From: Eublepharis macularius
Taxonomy: Eukaryota; Chordata; Lepidosauria; Squamata; Eublepharidae
Assembly (NCBI RefSeq): GCF_028583425.1
Contig: NC_072798.1
Span: 7,566,501 to 7,630,500 of the forward strand
Direction of reading: 5' to 3'
DNA length: 64,000 nt
A program made the position numbers and the translations under genes. Positions 52,369 through 62,660 of the stretch are shown piece by piece (positions within the stretch are counted from its first letter, which is position 1; every line of letters starts with the position of its first letter). The notes under the pieces were generated by a model. That model worked only from the letters and a program-made list of their open reading frames with translations. It was not told the DNA's origin and did no database searches.

Positions 52369-52529
52369 CTTTTAGTTTAGATTGTTCGTTTTTGTTGTTT
52401 TATTTCTGTATTGTGTATTTTTTGTATGTTGATTAGTAGTTTTTGTTTGTCAGAATTGGATCTGAGACCCCCAGGTTCAAAATCTTCCTCCCAAATCTCT
52501 TATTTCTTTAGCAGATTTATTTAGCTTAT

Positions 52530-52590
52530 CTGCAGTCTGCCTTTCTCACTGAGGCTCAAGGCAGTTTGCATAACGCAAAAGAGGGGTGTG
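52530..52590 (-). mobile_element. L2-like LINE 3' tail, minus strand
   Basis: tctgcctttctcactgaggc and tcaaggcagtttgcataac. Confidence 0.65.
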
Positions 52591-52775
52591 TAATCATACA
52601 GTATAGGACATCCAATGGACAACACTATAGGACCAGGTATACAAAATTAATAGAGCAATCCTAAGAAAAGTTACTCTAGACTAAGCCCATAGAAATCAAT
52701 GGGCTTAGACCAGAGTCTAAGGCTTTGGGGAGGGGCCTCAGCGGGGCAGAACCCCCTGGGGTCCGCCCTCCAAAG

Positions 52776-52832
52776 CAGTCATGCGTTGCAACTCCAGGAG
52801 ATCTCCAGGCCCCACCTGGAGATTGGCAAGCC
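52776..52832 (-). mobile_element. GTTGCCAAC-type MITE fragment at the edge of the CpG island
   Basis: gcgttgcaactccaggagat, ctccaggccccacctggaga and ttggcaa. The fragment lies only about 570 bp upstream of the putative start codon. Confidence 0.7.
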
Positions 52833-53014
52833 AAGCAAGAAGGCAGCCTGGCAGCCTCCCTCAATCCCATGCAGCCCTTCCGAGAAGGCAGAGGGCCCCA
52901 GCCCCCTCCCCATGCCCCGCGCAGGACCCCTCCGGGCCAGCTCCGCAGAGCATCTCCGCTCCAGAGGGGAGGGGGCGAGTGGGTGGGACACCGGCAGACC
53001 GACAGCGGCGCGGG

Positions 53015-53074
53015 CCAATGGGCGCTGGCGAGCCGGGCCAGCCCGTGGGGGAGCCCTGGGCCAAGCGGGCCAAT
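53015..53074 (+). promoter_or_regulatory. Two CCAAT boxes, 55 bp apart
   Basis: GGGCCAATGGGCG and GGGCCAATCGGGCG are both in forward orientation and good NF-Y-like contexts. They lie about 330-385 bp upstream of the start codon, so transcription may begin near 53,100-53,200. Confidence 0.55.
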
Positions 53075-53163
53075 CGGGCGCCGCCGCCTCCCCGCACCGC
53101 CTGGTCGCCGGGCAGCGGCTCGCGGGCTCCATTCGAAGCGGCGGCGGCAGCGGAGGAGCATCG

Positions 53164-53283
53164 ATGCGCCAGGCGGGCAGCGGCGGGCGAGCGCCGGGGA
53201 GCTCCGCGGGCAGCCGGCCGGGAGAGCGCTTCGCCGCGGCGCCGGGACTGCAGGGGCCCGGCCGGGGAGCGGCGCGCCGCTGA
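53164..53283 (+). other. Possible upstream open reading frame in the 5' leader
   Basis: ATG at 53,164 (weak context, T at -3), 39 codons, TGA at 53,281-53,283. It lies in the leader if transcription starts upstream. The main ATG is 117 bp downstream and has a stronger context (G at -3). Confidence 0.3.
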
Positions 53284-53399
53284 GCTCCGGGGACAAAGCG
53301 GGGGGAAGAAGCCCGGGCGGAGGGCTCCGTGCCGGGGCCGGAGCGCGTCTGCCTTGGCGCAGGGGAGGGCTGGCGCGGCGGCCCGCCACCACGCGCGCC

Positions 53400-53451
53400 A
53401 TGCGCCCGGCGCTGCTGCTGCTGCTGCTGCTCGGCGTGCTGTGCCGCAGGG
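53400..53451 (+). CDS. Putative first coding exon: signal peptide of a secreted or membrane protein
   Basis: ATG at 53,400 opens MRPALLLLLLLGVLCRR plus the first base of a codon, then GTGAGT (donor at 53,452). Arg after Met, an uninterrupted Leu run and a Gly-Val-Leu-Cys end form a textbook signal-peptide core. Short signal-peptide exons ending in phase 1 are common in receptors and adhesion proteins with phase-1 domain exons. The location inside a CpG island downstream of CCAAT boxes supports it. A CTG run (about 7 units) codes for the leucines and may be length-variable. The gene is not identifiable from this exon. Alternatives: chance open frame, or a different start within the same long frame. 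Confidence 0.65.
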
Positions 53452-53732
53452 GTGAGTGAGCGGAGGCGGGAAGGGAGCGAAACGAACTTTTCCGAACATG
53501 CTCCGAATCATTCGGACGGCGCTCCGAAAAACCCGGAGCGAGGCTGCGGGCGCTGCAGCCCCGCTTGGCCGTTGCTAAGACGGTGGGGGGCTTGCGGGTG
53601 AAGGGATGCTCGGAGTCGCTCCCCCATCCCGGAGCGCCGGAACAGGCAACGGAGGGGTTGCGGGAAAGTGGACAGGTGGCGAGGGTGCCCTTGGGGTCCT
53701 GGGTTCGAATCCCCGCGCGGGCCGCAGTTTCG

Positions 53733-53970
53733 GGTGGGTCGCCCTGCTGGACTGCAGTGGAAGAGCGGGATTGCAGTCCCGGGGGCGGCGAAAGGCAACC
53801 GAGGAACTGTGCAGCTGGGCACAAAGTATGAAAGGCAAGGTTTTCTCTAAGCAATGTAGAAAGGGGATTATACGGTATAGGGGAGCCAGATTGCAGTCCC
53901 GTGGGCAGCATAAGAGCAATGCGACTGGGCACAAAGTATCATATTATAAGCAATACAGAAAGCAGTTATT
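53733..53970 (+). repeat. Diverged tandem units with a family B-like start
   Basis: gattgcagtcccgggggcgg and gattgcagtcccgtgggcag start two units of about 126 bp. Each contains actgggcacaaagtat and a taagcaatacagaaa segment. A third partial unit is at 54,240-54,320. tgcagtggaagagcgggatt looks like the family B outer end. Confidence 0.55.
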
Positions 53971-54040
53971 ACTATACTATACTATACTATACTATACTAT
54001 ACTATACTATACTATACTATACTATACTATACTATACTAT
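53971..54040. repeat. (ACTAT)14 microsatellite
   Basis: Fourteen perfect pentamers, directly before a 5S-derived SINE. tgtactatac lies on the far side of that SINE (54,247-54,256). Confidence 0.97.
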
Positions 54041-54232
54041 GACCTGGGTAGCCTAAGCAAACCCGATCAAATCTGAGAAGCTGAAAAGGGCCAACCTTGG
54101 TTAGTAATTGGATGGCAAACCTCCAAGGAAGACCAGGGTTGCAGAGGCACGCAATGGCAAACCACCTCTGTTAGTCTCTTGCCTTGAAAGCTCTGTGGGG
54201 CTGCCATAAGTCAGCTATGACTTAACGTCACA
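54041..54232 (+). mobile_element. 5S-derived SINE
   Basis: gacctgggtagcctaagcaa, atctgagaagctgaaaaggg, ccttggttagtaattggatg, then caatggcaaaccacctctgt and catgacttaacgtcac-like end. Confidence 0.85.
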
Positions 54233-54317
54233 GTCTGCCGCTACCGCTGTACTATACACAGTTACTATAAGCAACACAGAAAAAGGATTACAAGTTATAG
54301 GGGAGTAGGATTTGTGT

Positions 54318-54440
54318 CCCAACAAGATTTTTCCGCTGGGGTCAGCTTTCGAAAGTCAACACTCCCTTCTTCAGATACAAGCAGGAGAGGAGATCCCCGA
54401 GACCTTAAACGGAGCGTTGACTCTTGAAAGCTTATATCCT
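54318..54440. mobile_element. Family B element, degenerate
   Basis: gggtcagctttcgaaagtca, acactcccttcttcagatac, then gagcgttgactcttgaaagc and ttatatcctgcgg. Confidence 0.6.
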
Positions 54441-55139
54441 GCGGGCCATGGAGTTGTCGCTGGCTATTCCAACCACCTTTTGGCAGGGGGGGGGGTCCTT
54501 CACCTCAGTTTGTGGCTCTGGGAGTGTGAGAATGGGCCGGTCCCCTGCTCGTCTCTACTCTTGTCCCAGGGAAATCCCTTAGGAATCTGGGCTTTGCCTG
54601 TGTTGAGGCTACCATGGTTCAGCAAGAGAATACTGGAAGGTAGCAATAAGAAGACGGCTTCTGAGAAGGTTTAGAGTGCCTTTTCCTTCGCCCTGTAAGT
54701 AAGGGCAGCCAGTTCTGGCACCACCAGAATTGAGGCGAGGTTTTAGGTGGCGGGGGATGGTATAGATCCTGATGAGTAGGAATTATCTGAGAAGCCTCTA
54801 CCCAAAAAACCAGGAGGCATCAAATCTCTCCTTAGCCACGTGGGAATTGTACTTGCTTCTAACTTACATGTCTGCCTTCAGTTTCAAAAAGTTTTTTCCC
54901 CACCGGTTTACCCAGTTCTGCTGGCAATTTAAAAACACACACAAGTTGAAAATGGTTGGATTTGGCTAGCTGATCATCCAATGGGACATTTTTAAAGGGC
55001 TGCCTTTTTTGAAGCCATCAAGGAAACATTAGTGAAAAGGTTTGTAAACTCCCAAGTGTGCACGAGAGTCCATTCTAGCTGTACTTGTGACCACACTACC
55101 AGCCAGATGATAGAGGTTAGGGTGTGCGGTTACTGTTTA
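54441..55139. other. Unassigned intronic sequence
   Basis: No recognised repeat or exon. Confidence 0.5.
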
Positions 55140-55320
55140 AGGGAGAGGCTGTGGCTCAGGGGGAGAGCATCTACTTGCCACGCAGAAGGTCTCAAGTTCA
55201 ATCCCTGGTATCTCCAGCTAAAAAGATCCAGTAGCGGACAAAGGAAAAGACCTCTGCTTAAGTCACCGGAGAGTCTTTGCTTCCAGTTATAATTGACAGA
55301 CCAAGGCAACTCTCTGTGTT
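55140..55320 (+). mobile_element. tRNA-derived SINE (GTGGCTCAGTGGTAGAGC type)
   Basis: ggagaggctgtggctcaggg, ggagagcatctacttgccac and caagttcaatccctggtatc. The body is shortened. Confidence 0.85.
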
Positions 55321-55813
55321 TATGGTGCTTATGCACTTGTTTTATCTTATTGCTCTGCAGATGTCTGAGTTCCAGTTCTTTGCTGTGGTCAGGATTGTAT
55401 AATTCAATGCCTTTCATAGCCCCTTGAAATCGATTTACCTTTCTTACAATAAAAAATATCTTCCACCTGCTTTTGGCTGGGTGATGAGATCACGAACATC
55501 GCATGTGCTTTGCACATTGTTGGGGATGGAGGTGTCCCACCATGCTAGTTGCAAACTGCTCACTGGTGTTGCTGGAAATGTCGCCTGTGTTCAGCCTTGT
55601 TCAGCTGCAGGCAGCTGCTTAAGGGACTTGTGGATTGTGCTACAGAACTGGGTTTGTGCCAGGGCTCTCTGGAATATAGTCTGTGCCAGCCAGCCACATC
55701 TGTATGCCCACTTATCTATCCCCTACATTCCAAGATACTCTTACGTATTGTGGCCATCCCATGATTATGGAATAATTTCTTCTTTGAGGTATGTCTGATC
55801 CCCTGACTGTCGA
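55321..55813. other. Unassigned intronic sequence
   Basis: A 124-codon open frame (55,424-55,798) has no domain and no acceptor/donor pair that I would trust. Confidence 0.45.
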
Positions 55814-55823
55814 TCTTTAGGAG

Positions 55824-56322
55824 CAGAGGAGTTAGCCGTGTTAGTCTGTAGTTGCAAAATAGTAAAGAGTCCAGTAGCACCTTTAAGACTAACCAACTTT
55901 ATTGTAGCATAAGCTTTCGTGGCGCAGAGGGTTAGCAGCAGTATTGCAGACCAAGCTCTGCTCACGATCTGAGTTCGATCCTGGCAGAAGCTGGGTTCAG
56001 GTAGCCGGCTCAAGGTTGACTCAGTCTTCCATCCTTCCGATGTCGGTAAAATGAGTACCCAGTTTCCTGGGGGTGAAGTGTAAATGACTGGGGAAGGCAA
56101 TGGCAAACCACCCCGTGACAAAAAGTCTGGCAAGAAAACATTGTGATGTGACACCCCCCCACGGGTCAGTAATGACTCGATGCTTGCACCGTTACCTTTT
56201 TAAGCTTTCGAGAACCACAGCTCTCTTGGTCAGATGCATCTGCCGAAGAGAGCTGTGATTCTCGATAGCTTATGCTACAGTAAAGTTGGTTAGTCTTAAA
56301 GGTGCTACTGGACTCTTTACGT
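55824..56322. mobile_element. Family A inverted-dimer element, itself interrupted by a Sauria SINE
   Basis: Left half cagaggagttagccgtgtta and gagtccagtagcacctttaa, right half ttggttagtcttaaaggtgc. TCTTTAGGAG lies on both sides (55,814-55,823 and 56,323-56,332). The SINE at 55,920-56,200 splits the left half. The right-half core is ctgccgaagagagctgtgat then tctcgatagc, mutated. Confidence 0.92.
55920..56200 (+). mobile_element. Sauria-type SINE nested in family A, 10-bp target duplication
   Basis: tggcgcagagggttagcagc (A box), gatctgagttcgatcctggc (B box), atgagtacccagtttcctgg and the tail cgggtcagtaatgactcgat, tgcttgcaccgttacctttt. TAAGCTTTCG flanks both sides (55,910-55,919 and 56,201-56,210). 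Confidence 0.95.
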
Positions 56323-56639
56323 TCTTTAGGAGGCAGCTGAACAAGGTGTTATTTAGAACTGATTTTAATGAACTTATTTTTTTCCCTAGTTACTGGCAGT
56401 CTTAAACTGTTTTTAAATTCTGGACTTTTTTTAGTGTACTTTTGTAAACATGTGCCTGCTAGGGAGTTTCCACATTGCCAAACATGCCATGTAAATTAGT
56501 TATGCTTTGCTTCAGAAAGATTTCATCTCTGTGCTCGGCTCTATGCTCGTTTTTCAAATTTTCTGCTACCGTACACTATTGTGTCTCTTTCACTGAATGG
56601 CCTAACTGTTGTTCATAATTGTATTTTGCTCAGTGAACG

Positions 56640-56800
56640 TCCTAGCTGTAGATTATGTTGTATTTTCACTTGCGCTGTGTAATCCCCCTTGGCTCTCAGT
56701 AAGGAATACATGTTATTGTTATTTTATTTATCTTGTAAGTTGCCTTGAATTCCTGCATGGCAGAAAAGCGTCTAATACATGTTTAAAATAAAATATAGTG
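56640..56800 (+). mobile_element. Two LINE-like 3' tails in tandem
   Basis: gtgtaatcccccttggctct, cagtaaggaatacatgttat, then aagttgccttgaattcctgc and aaataaaatatag. Confidence 0.5.
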
Positions 56801-56861
56801 TCCAAGAACGATAATCTAGGGCAGAGGTGTGCAGATGGGATTGACTGTACATATATTTATT

Positions 56862-57080
56862 CATTTAAACCATTTGTAGCCCACGCTTTGCTTCGGTGGG
56901 GGACGCAAAGCAGCATTCTCCTCTCCTTCATTGTATCTTCATAACAACCGTGTGAGGTAGGCTAGGCTAAGAGAGAAAGTGGCCAAGGTCATCCAGTGAG
57001 CTTGTATGGCAGAGTCAGGATTTGAACCTGTGTCTCCCGAATCCTAGTCTGCACTCTAATCATGGCATGCTGGCTCTTTC
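56862..57080 (-). mobile_element. tRNA-derived SINE (GTTAGAGTGTTGGACT type), minus strand
   Basis: tttgtagcccacgctttgct, ataacaaccgtgtgaggtag, caggatttgaacctgtgtct and gcactctaatcatggcatgc. Confidence 0.75.
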
Positions 57081-57519
57081 ATAAGTGGACTCTGCTATGG
57101 GAGGGTTGGGAGGGAGGGCTGACTCACTGAACTCTCAAGAGCAGCTGACATCTTTGGTGTCACGGGAGCGTTTATGCACATCCATATACTGAGCTGTCCA
57201 GTACCGTACAACTAAGTAAAAAGTCTTCTCTTGGGTAATGCCCTTCTTACTATCCCCGTGTGGGGTGGCCACAAAAAGGGAATGGTGTGTTTGTGTACAC
57301 ATAAAATGCAAGCATAGGGCGTGCATTATATACACACCCCAAAGATCCAGGCCATACATGCATCTTCCTTTGTTGTGTGCGCTGTCTGCCATTTGTACAC
57401 TATAGACAAGCTAGTTTCCAGGACTCCCTAGTCCAGGGAACTGATTTCAGGATGTGGTTTTGATGTTAGGGGCAGGGTTGATTATCAGTGGCAGAGTTAC
57501 AGAGACCAAGAGCCCTATC

Positions 57520-57715
<196 letters not shown>

Positions 57716-58565
57716 AGCAAGGACAAGGGCAGGTATTTCCTTACAGCGTCAAAGAACATTTCCAATGCCTGTGAGGCATTCCTTTCTGCTGTATAACTGG
57801 ATGTGTACTGTTTGCTGTTCTGGCAAAGGAAAAAAATATCACTATAGCTGAGGACAGCCTGGCAGGAGCAAATCTCCCCGACGCTTGCCCAGACTGCATT
57901 GGTAGGATTCTGCAGAAAGGTGTTTTGGGTCTGTGTACACAGAGGTGAAAGAAATGCACCATGCCCTTTTCCTGTACTCAGAATACTTGAAATGTACAAG
58001 CGGTGCTATTTGTGCTAATAACGGGAGTGTGCCTTTTGAGTATGTGCAGAATGTTTCCCCCCCACCCTTGCTGGTGGAATAACCACATGCATCAGGATAT
58101 CCGATCCTAGAGGCTTCCAAAGGGGATTTTGGTAGGCTGAGTCCTACAAAAGGGGCAACACTTTCCATTTGGATTCCTTCGAGGAACAGCATACTATATT
58201 TTTACTCCCTCACTTTATCCCCACAACAGTCCTGTGAGGCAGGGTAGAATGAGAAAGCATCCCAGTAATCAAGAACAGATTCTCCTTTGACAGTTGTCAA
58301 TCAAACTTCCTGTGGAATTGAAATGGACAGGAACCCCTAAAGACCTTACAAGTCTTCCTAAGGGGACAGATTCCCTAGAGCTGCTGATCTTGTTGCTTCC
58401 AAACTATTCCACTTCATCTTCTGATCTTCCAAACATCCACCCCTCCTTCTCCCACTTTCCTTGCATATGAAACCACCCTCCACACGGTCAATCTCGAGGT
58501 CCTTCTCACTTGGAATTGTCCGCTCTGACAGTCAGCAGCTGTCCGAGGTCTCAAGCCGAGAAGGT
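57716..58565. other. Unassigned intronic sequence
   Basis: No exon or named repeat seen. Confidence 0.5.
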
Positions 58566-58567
58566 TT

Positions 58568-58760
58568 TCATGTGACGAAAAACACATGAAACTGCCTTAT
58601 ACTGAATCGGATCCGGTCCACCGAGGTCAGTATTGTCTACTCAGCCTACCAGTAGCTTTCCAGGGTCTCACCTGAACTATGAGATGTGGGAGAACTTGAG
58701 AACCTAGGACCTTCTGAAAGCCGAGCGGAAGCTCTAACTCTGAGCTGCAGCCCCCCTAAA
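58568..58760 (-). mobile_element. tRNA-derived SINE (GTGGCTCAGTGGTAGAGC type), minus strand
   Basis: cacatgaaactgccttatac, tgaatcggatccggtccacc, gaggtcagtattgtctactc and gagctgcagccccccta. Full length. Confidence 0.88.
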
Positions 58761-59019
58761 GATGAACCAGGGTTGAACCAACTACCTGTCAATCAGATGT
58801 TATTCCAGGAGCTCAATGTGTTATACGTGTTTCTCACAGAGAATCTGGAGCTGCTTGCCTGCAAAGTGTACCTATGGCTCTGTGCACACTTAAGAACCTT
58901 CTTAATACAGAGTCGGATCTTTAGGATACTTAGCCTTTGAACCATTTGCATGTTTGAAGCTTCTTTTCAGAACACAGGACCACATAGGCCAGTACAGTCT
59001 TTTCTAAATGGAAACGGTT

Positions 59020-59145
59020 ATGGCAGAGAAGGACCTTTCTCAGTATTTGCTTACCTGAGATACTGAAGCAGAGACGCCCAGGATTGAACTGGGCGCCTTC
59101 CGTATGCAAGGCACGAGCTCTTCCTCTAAGCTACAGCCTCTCCTT
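59020..59145 (-). mobile_element. tRNA-derived SINE (GTGGCTCAGTGGTAGAGC type), minus strand
   Basis: caggattgaactgggcgcct, tccgtatgcaaggcacgagc and tcttcctctaagctacagcc. Confidence 0.78.
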
Positions 59146-59404
59146 GGATGTTGCTATGCACGTATTCCCCCAAGCAGCCACTCAAGAGCAGCTGTATGAC
59201 ATACCTGGGGTTTCAATCAACAACAAAAGAGCTTTTCATTCTCTGAACCAACTTCACTGCCACCAATTTTTTTTCTATGAGAATGTGAGGAAGGATAGTC
59301 CAGTGGTTTGTTGCTGAGACTCTTTGTTCTGTCCTCTGGGCTCCTGGGTGACCTTGGATGGGTGGACTTGTTATTTCTAGGAGTTGCTGCTATGAGTGAT
59401 AGTT

Positions 59405-59595
59405 TCAGGTGGGTAGCCGGGTTGGTCTGCAGTAGAAGAGCAAGATTTTATTTCAGTAGCACCTTAAAGACCAACAAGATTTCCAGGGTAGAGACAAAGC
59501 TCCCTTCTTCAGATATCTGACAAAGGGAGCTTTGACCCTCGAACGCTTATCCTCTGGAAATTTTGTTGGTCTTTAAGATGCTACGGGGTGCTAGG
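59405..59595. mobile_element. Family B-type inverted-dimer element, variant
   Basis: aggtgggtagccgggttggt, ctgcagtagaagagcaagat, ttcagtagcaccttaaagac, then core atctgacaaagggagctttg and cctcgaacgcttatcctctg and ttttgttggtctttaagatg. Same variant as 35,382. Confidence 0.82.
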
Positions 59596-61450
59596 CAATG
59601 TACAGTATATACAAGAGATCAGGTCTCTGTCCAATCTTTGTATCTCTCAGGGGGGCTGAAAACAGAAGCTGGGAGGATACCACTTTCTTACCATTTTCTT
59701 ACTAGTACTGACAGGCTCAGTTTCTCCTCTGCTTTAAAGATGAACCTGATGGGTGCAAAGAGGTAGAGAATATGATTGAGATGGGAACTGGAGGCTGGAG
59801 TGGGAGAGAATCAAGCTGAAATATAGGCTAGAAGGATCTAGGGAAGAACTTTGCTACAAATGTTAAATTCCTGTACCTTTACAGAATTGGTTAAAATGGG
59901 GGCCATCAAATGTCTTTTGTTAACTGACCTGTGTTTAATTATTCACTTGGAAATGTTGGAGTTCAGATCCGATTGGCTCCATAGGTTAGAGAGTTTGAAA
60001 GTTGCCTTGTAGACACGCTGTGTTGAAATAGTGGTATAAAGATACTTAAAGTGACGGTTTAGAAAGGAGAGAGGAACGGCTTTGCAGTTTTGCCCCTCAG
60101 AATTACGAGGTTCCACCATTGCTGCCGAAAGGTGGGTTTTAGGATCGAGGGGAAAGTATTGGTTTGACAGTTAACTTATTTACTTACTTCATTTATAGCC
60201 TAGCTTGCTGAGACAAGCAGATGAGGAACATTAATTGTGGAGGCGGGGTCATGACTTTTAAAATACATTTCTGTTATTGTGAGCCGAGAAACGGCAAAGT
60301 AAAAAATACTTTGTAAAAAAATGGCAAAGTAAAAAATACAAAGTAAAACCCAATCATTTGGGTTGAATTTCTTTATGGTATACATTGATGGTGTGCTGAC
60401 TCGTTATCTGTTTTCTAGAGTATCTTTATTATTGTGACTAATATCATGTGCACTGGTTCAACACACTGGATGACTTCAAGCCACCTGACTTTCTTTTATC
60501 ATGACCTAAGTTGTGAAATGGTTATTTGGGATAAAATGGGGGAAAGGAGAGCTCCATGGGTAGTTAAAATGGGTTACAATGATCGATTAGACATTAATCA
60601 GAGGGCCTCAGTGGCTCTTTGTGGATTTGGGGCTGCTGACAGGACTGGATTATTTCTTTTTTTATTTTAAGTTTCTAGACCTCAAGCCTGAAAGTGCTAT
60701 GACCGTGGTAGGAAGGAAGGAAGGAAAGGCAAAGCAATGAATGAGGGCTGCCTTCTGGACCTACACTGTTCTTTTTCGTTTCCCCATAAAGCTCCAGACA
60801 CCTTCAGTTTCTCCTACAACACTTGGGGGGCAGGAGGCAGTTTGATCAGTTGCATGAAAGGCAGAAATTCAACAGTTGTCTCTTATTGTTGCATCCCGGA
60901 GGATATCTTTTTATGCACAGCTGTTAAAAGCAGAAGAGCCTTCCTGGGAGCAGGCGTGTGGCAACCCTGTGTTTTTTTTCTGGAGGGGCAAAGCAGATGT
61001 ACCCCACCCTCTTTCCCTTTTTCTGTCCCTTGCTTGTTTTCACAAAGCGGGGCCATCTGTTGCTTTCTGCCGAACCCACTGCAGAGAAGCCATAAGTGGA
61101 AGTGATCCAGACAGACAGACAGATTAATACAGATTGCCTTGTGTGCAGAGCAGCTGTTTACTTTGATGCCGCTCGCTCCGTCCTCAGAGAAACAAGCCTG
61201 CAGGCTTTTACTCCAGAGCAAGTGATGCGTCAGAGGTTCCCCACCCCTCCAGAAAACCTCCATCCCCCCTCCCCAAAATTAGCTGGAGTTCTTTCAGATC
61301 CCGAACAATCCTTTTTGTTTAGCTTTTCTTGTCTCAGCCTCTCTTCCTTTGTCGGTGAACCCACTTCAAACTGTAGCTTCTAGTCCTGGTTTGTTGACCA
61401 ATTGTTTGGAGTGGAAGGTCCGAAAGATGGGATATAAATCTTTTAAATGA
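59596..61450. other. Unassigned intronic sequence
   Basis: A short L2-like tail occurs at 60,180-60,225 (catttatagcctagcttgct). A possible LINE-like end is at 61,400-61,450. No exon recognised. Confidence 0.45.
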
Positions 61451-61454
61451 CAGA

Positions 61455-61680
61455 AATAAAATGTATTGCTTGATTTGTAATCCGGCTTTCCCCCCAGTGG
61501 GGATCCAAAGCAGTTTACATCAGTCTCCTCTCCTCCATTTTATCCTCACAACAACCCTGTGAAGTAGTGAGAGGGTGTGGCTGGCCCAAGATCACCCAGC
61601 AAGCTTCCATGGCAAAGTGGAATTCAAACGGGCTTCCCGTTCATAGCCCAGCACTCTAACCACCAGGCCACACTGGCAGT
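61455..61680 (-). mobile_element. tRNA-derived SINE (GTTAGAGTGTTGGACT type), minus strand
   Basis: tttgtaatccggctttcccc, ctcacaacaaccctgtgaag, gtggaattcaaacgggcttc and gcactctaaccaccaggcca. Confidence 0.82.
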
Positions 61681-61740
61681 CTCTGTGGTAACCAGAGCAA
61701 GTTCGGTGCCGGGACTCTACTCTGGAGAACCAGGTTTGAT

Positions 61741-62104
61741 CCCAGCATGAGGGCAAGGCACTCGGCACATGCTCTGTCTTGTTTCTTGGCACACAAAGGT
61801 GGATTGACCATCATCGCCATCAATCAGGACTTTTCCTGGCACACTGATGGCCTGCCCAACCCACCAGTTCAGTGGCAGGATGGGTGCTGCCCAGCCAAGC
61901 CACAGCATGAGGGGAAAGCGCCACACAGCTGAGCCTCGTGCATGCAGGGCTGGCGGGCTGGCTCTTTCTCCCTCCCTCTTTTGGCGAATGGTGCCAGGGT
62001 GGGCCTCTTGTCCAGGGCCATTTTTTCCTGCCAGTCCACTGCTGTTGGCACATCACCATATCCCTCATTTTGAGTGCCTCTATAATAGTTTGAAATAAAT
62101 AAAA
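61741..62104. other. Unassigned sequence, moderately GC-rich
   Basis: A 131-codon minus-strand frame (61,820-62,215) runs through the next SINE and is not a gene. Confidence 0.45.
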
Positions 62105-62105
62105 T

Positions 62106-62355
62106 AGAGCCAGTTTGGTGTAGTGGTTAACAGCGGCAGGACTCCAATCTGGAGAGCCAGGTTTGATTCCCCACTCCTCTGCTTGAAGCCAGCCGGGTGA
62201 CCTTGGTTCAGTCACAGCTCTCTCAGAGTTCTCTCAGCCCCACCCACCTCACTGGGTGAGTCTCTTGAGGATAATAATAACACACTTTGTAAACTGCTCT
62301 CAGTGGACGTTATGTTGTCCTGAAGGGTAGTATATAAATCAAATATTATTAATAA
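62106..62355 (+). mobile_element. tRNA-derived SINE (CCAGTTTGGTGTAGTGG type)
   Basis: gagccagtttggtgtagtgg, tccaatctggagagccaggt, then tgtcctgaagggtagtatat and aaatcaaatattattaa tail. Full length. Confidence 0.92.
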
Positions 62356-62417
62356 TTTTTTAACCTAAATTCATGCCATATATGTAGGTGTGGAGAAAAG
62401 ACAGACATCTGCCATGA

Positions 62418-62660
62418 GAACCAGTTTGGTGTAGTGGTTAAGAGTGGCAGGACTCTGATCTGGAGAACTGGGTTCGATTCCCCACTCTTCCACTCGAAGC
62501 CAGCTGGGTGACCTTGAGTCAATCAGAGCTCTCTCAGGCCCACTGACCTCTCAGCGTGATTGTTGTGGGGATAATAATAACATTGTAAACTGCTCTGGGT
62601 GGGCATTAAGTTGTCCTGAAGGGCAGTATATAAATCAAATGTTGTTGTTACTGTTATTAA
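62418..62660 (+). mobile_element. tRNA-derived SINE (CCAGTTTGGTGTAGTGG type), second copy
   Basis: gaaccagtttggtgtagtgg, actgggttcgattccccact (B box), gcattaagttgtcctgaagg, gcagtatataaatcaaatgt and a gttgttgtta tail. Confidence 0.93.

Larger units (their letters stand above)
52900..53620. promoter_or_regulatory. CpG island / promoter region
   Basis: It is densely GC-rich with many CpG, in sharp contrast to the rest of the window except the hAT-c interior. CCAAT boxes lie at 53,015-53,019 and 53,070-53,074. No TATA box was seen. The island spans the putative first exon. Large overlapping open frames on both strands are a compositional effect. Confidence 0.8.

Noticed and set aside
52725..53459. 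244-codon plus-strand frame upstream of the signal peptide
   Set aside because: Same frame as the exon, but the N-terminal 225 codons are low-complexity, include a MITE fragment and have no domain. The start at 53,400 fits a signal peptide.
53704..53730. tRNA B-box-like ggttcgaatcc
   Set aside because: No matching A box at the right distance and no cloverleaf. Probably chance or an old SINE remnant.
52676..53932. 418-codon minus-strand frame across the CpG island
   Set aside because: Open because of GC composition. No domain, and it runs antisense to a plausible signal-peptide exon.
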